Made by a program: the position numbers and the translations under genes. From the NCBI RefSeq assembly GCF_001435315.1, contig NZ_AZGK01000004.1:124001-188000 (forward strand): a stretch of 64,000 nt of DNA. Reading direction: 5' to 3'. The first letter of the stretch is position 1, and each line of letters begins with the position of its first letter. Shown here in pieces: positions 62,980-64,000 of this stretch. The stretch is from Lentilactobacillus parabuchneri DSM 5707 = NBRC 107865. GTDB lineage: Bacteria > Bacillota > Bacilli > Lactobacillales > Lactobacillaceae. The notes beneath the pieces are model-generated. The model had not been told where the DNA came from and made no database searches. It saw only the letters and a list, made by a program, of their open reading frames with translations.

Positions 62980-64000
62980 TTAATCCTCCTGCAGTTGGTT
63001 GCGATAAACAAGTCGACTGACCACGTAGTAAATTACGGCCGCAATCATCATCGAAATAAACGTTGCACCAACTGAATTCGCCAATACCGGCACTTGCTTG
63101 ACGTAGCCGTACGCGATCACCGCAATTAGCCACGACCCAATCGCAATCCAGTTAATTCCACCGGTATACCAGTATTTGCCGGTTCGAGAGGCAAAGTGTT
63201 CGACCCGGTACTTCCGCTTGGCGACGACGTAGAAATCAGTCAAGAAGATGGCAATCTCAGGTCCTAAAAACATCCCAATACCATCCAAAAAGGCGGTAAA
63301 AACATTCAGGAAGGTGGAATAAAAAATTGGAATAAAGGTCACAAACACCGCGACAATCGTCACGGAAACGATGCTTACAGTCAACGACAAGCGTTTGGTC
63401 ATGTTGGTCAGCGCCGATCCAGCCGACATCAGGTTCACCGCATTGGCCGTTGTACTGGTAATAATGATCACGAGCATCGCCAAGACTCCAAGACCCAACT
63501 TGCTGGCAATCGTGGAAGGATCCGAGTTGTTGGCATCGAAGTGATTTAAGGTAATCGCAGTCGCAATTGTCGAGATAATCCCAATCATCGCAAACCAAAT
63601 CAGTCCTAAATTAGCCCCAAAGAACGGTGCCCAAGTCGAACTGGCCCGTTTCTTTGAAAAACGGGTAAAGTCGCTGGCTGCGGTCACCCAGGCTAAATTA
63701 AAGGCGGCCAATACATCCACGGCTTGGCCCGGCGTCATTTTCAGAGCAGCCGGTGCGTGCCACGAAACAATTTCAGATAACGACACGTTTTGGAAGACCA
63801 CGATTGATTCCCAAATCACCAAGATAAAGACCAGAATAATGCCAATTCGTTCAATAATCCGGACGGACTTTTCGCCCATCGAAATACTGAGTAAATGCAG
63901 AATGCTCATCACGATAATTCCTGAAACCAACCCCTTCAATCCACCGGGCTTACCATAGACCGGCCAGCCCAAGACGTCGTGGAGAATATAACTAATTGAG
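62980..64000 (-). CDS. NCS1 family nucleobase/HMP permease (5' end beyond the window)
   Basis: The frame is open to the window edge, so the N-terminus is missing; 340 residues are visible. Membrane helices and the segments FNLAWVTAASDFTRFSKKR, TTANAVNLMSAGSALTN and GPEIAIFLTDFYVV fit the NCS1 (cytosine/purine/thiamine-precursor) transporters. The cytosine permease and CytX-like hydroxymethylpyrimidine carriers are the nearest candidates; I cannot decide between them. The pentapeptide repeat gene starts 1 bp beyond its stop. Confidence 0.85.
   Translation of the reverse strand, partial: SISYILHDVLGWPVYGKPGGLKGLVSGIIVMSILHLLSISMGEKSVRIIERIGIILVFILVIWESIVVFQNVSLSEIVSWHAPAALKMTPGQAVDVLAAFNLAWVTAASDFTRFSKKRASSTWAPFFGANLGLIWFAMIGIISTIATAITLNHFDANNSDPSTIASKLGLGVLAMLVIIITSTTANAVNLMSAGSALTNMTKRLSLTVSIVSVTIVAVFVTFIPIFYSTFLNVFTAFLDGIGMFLGPEIAIFLTDFYVVAKRKYRVEHFASRTGKYWYTGGINWIAIGSWLIAVIAYGYVKQVPVLANSVGATFISMMIAAVIYYVVSRLVYRNQLQED

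Overview
The window looks like chromosome of a Gram-positive, heterofermentative-type lactobacillus. I infer Lentilactobacillus or a close relative from protein character (DUF5776-type surface protein, PepI-like aminopeptidase, YaaA, Nramp MntH), AGGAGG-type ribosome binding sites, moderate GC and a 3'-end palindrome repeat family. This assignment rests on pattern recognition, not on a search. I see no rRNA, tRNA, CRISPR array, insertion sequence or prophage.

Layout. 0-3.5 kb: two secreted surface proteins. 3.7-9 kb: an MFS exporter, an Lrp regulator with an amino acid permease, and xylulokinase. 8.9-14 kb: a UvrA2-like ATPase and a short pyrimidine operon (pyrF-pyrE-pyrD, minus strand) behind a PyrR-type attenuator. 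14-18 kb: MFS carrier, HAD phosphatase, proline iminopeptidase and YaaA. 18.3-29.9 kb: purine operon purE-K-C-S-Q-L-F-M-N-H-D (minus strand), with a good promoter and a PurBox; only purB is missing for IMP synthesis. 30-38.7 kb: MFS, aldo/keto reductase, YczE-type membrane protein, a metal P-type ATPase / HMA chaperone / ferritin-like operon, an SDR protein, and an ammonium transporter with a GlnR box on its promoter. 38.7-41 kb: Nudix hydrolase and lipid kinase, each region flanked by structured intergenic repeats. 41-50 kb: MarR/MFS pair, aldehyde dehydrogenase, DHA2 exporter, mntH with a universal stress protein, a MarR/oxidoreductase divergent pair with twin operators, and a secreted tyrosine phosphatase. 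50-54 kb: an HTH-TPR regulator divergent from an acyl-CoA dehydrogenase/EtfB/EtfA operon; etfA carries an in-frame TGA. 54-57 kb: three small related secreted proteins. 57.2-62.3 kb: a five-gene operon cbrV-cbrU-cbrT, a secreted alpha/alpha-barrel protein and a membrane-anchored DUF4430 protein. 62.4-64 kb: pentapeptide repeat protein and an NCS1 permease cut by the window edge.

The most striking system is the 57-62 kb operon. The ECF transporter parts resemble the predicted cobalamin transporter CbrTUV. The two exported proteins resemble, as separate polypeptides, the two domains of animal intrinsic factor/transcobalamin (alpha-barrel plus DUF4430/transcobalamin-like C-terminal domain). I read this as a split extracellular B12-capture pair feeding a dedicated ECF importer; this is inference. 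Other points of interest are the broken or recoded etfA, a family of palindromes sitting at gene 3' ends, two hairpins with compensatory base changes, and a CPG-motif P-type ATPase with a degenerate ferritin-like partner.
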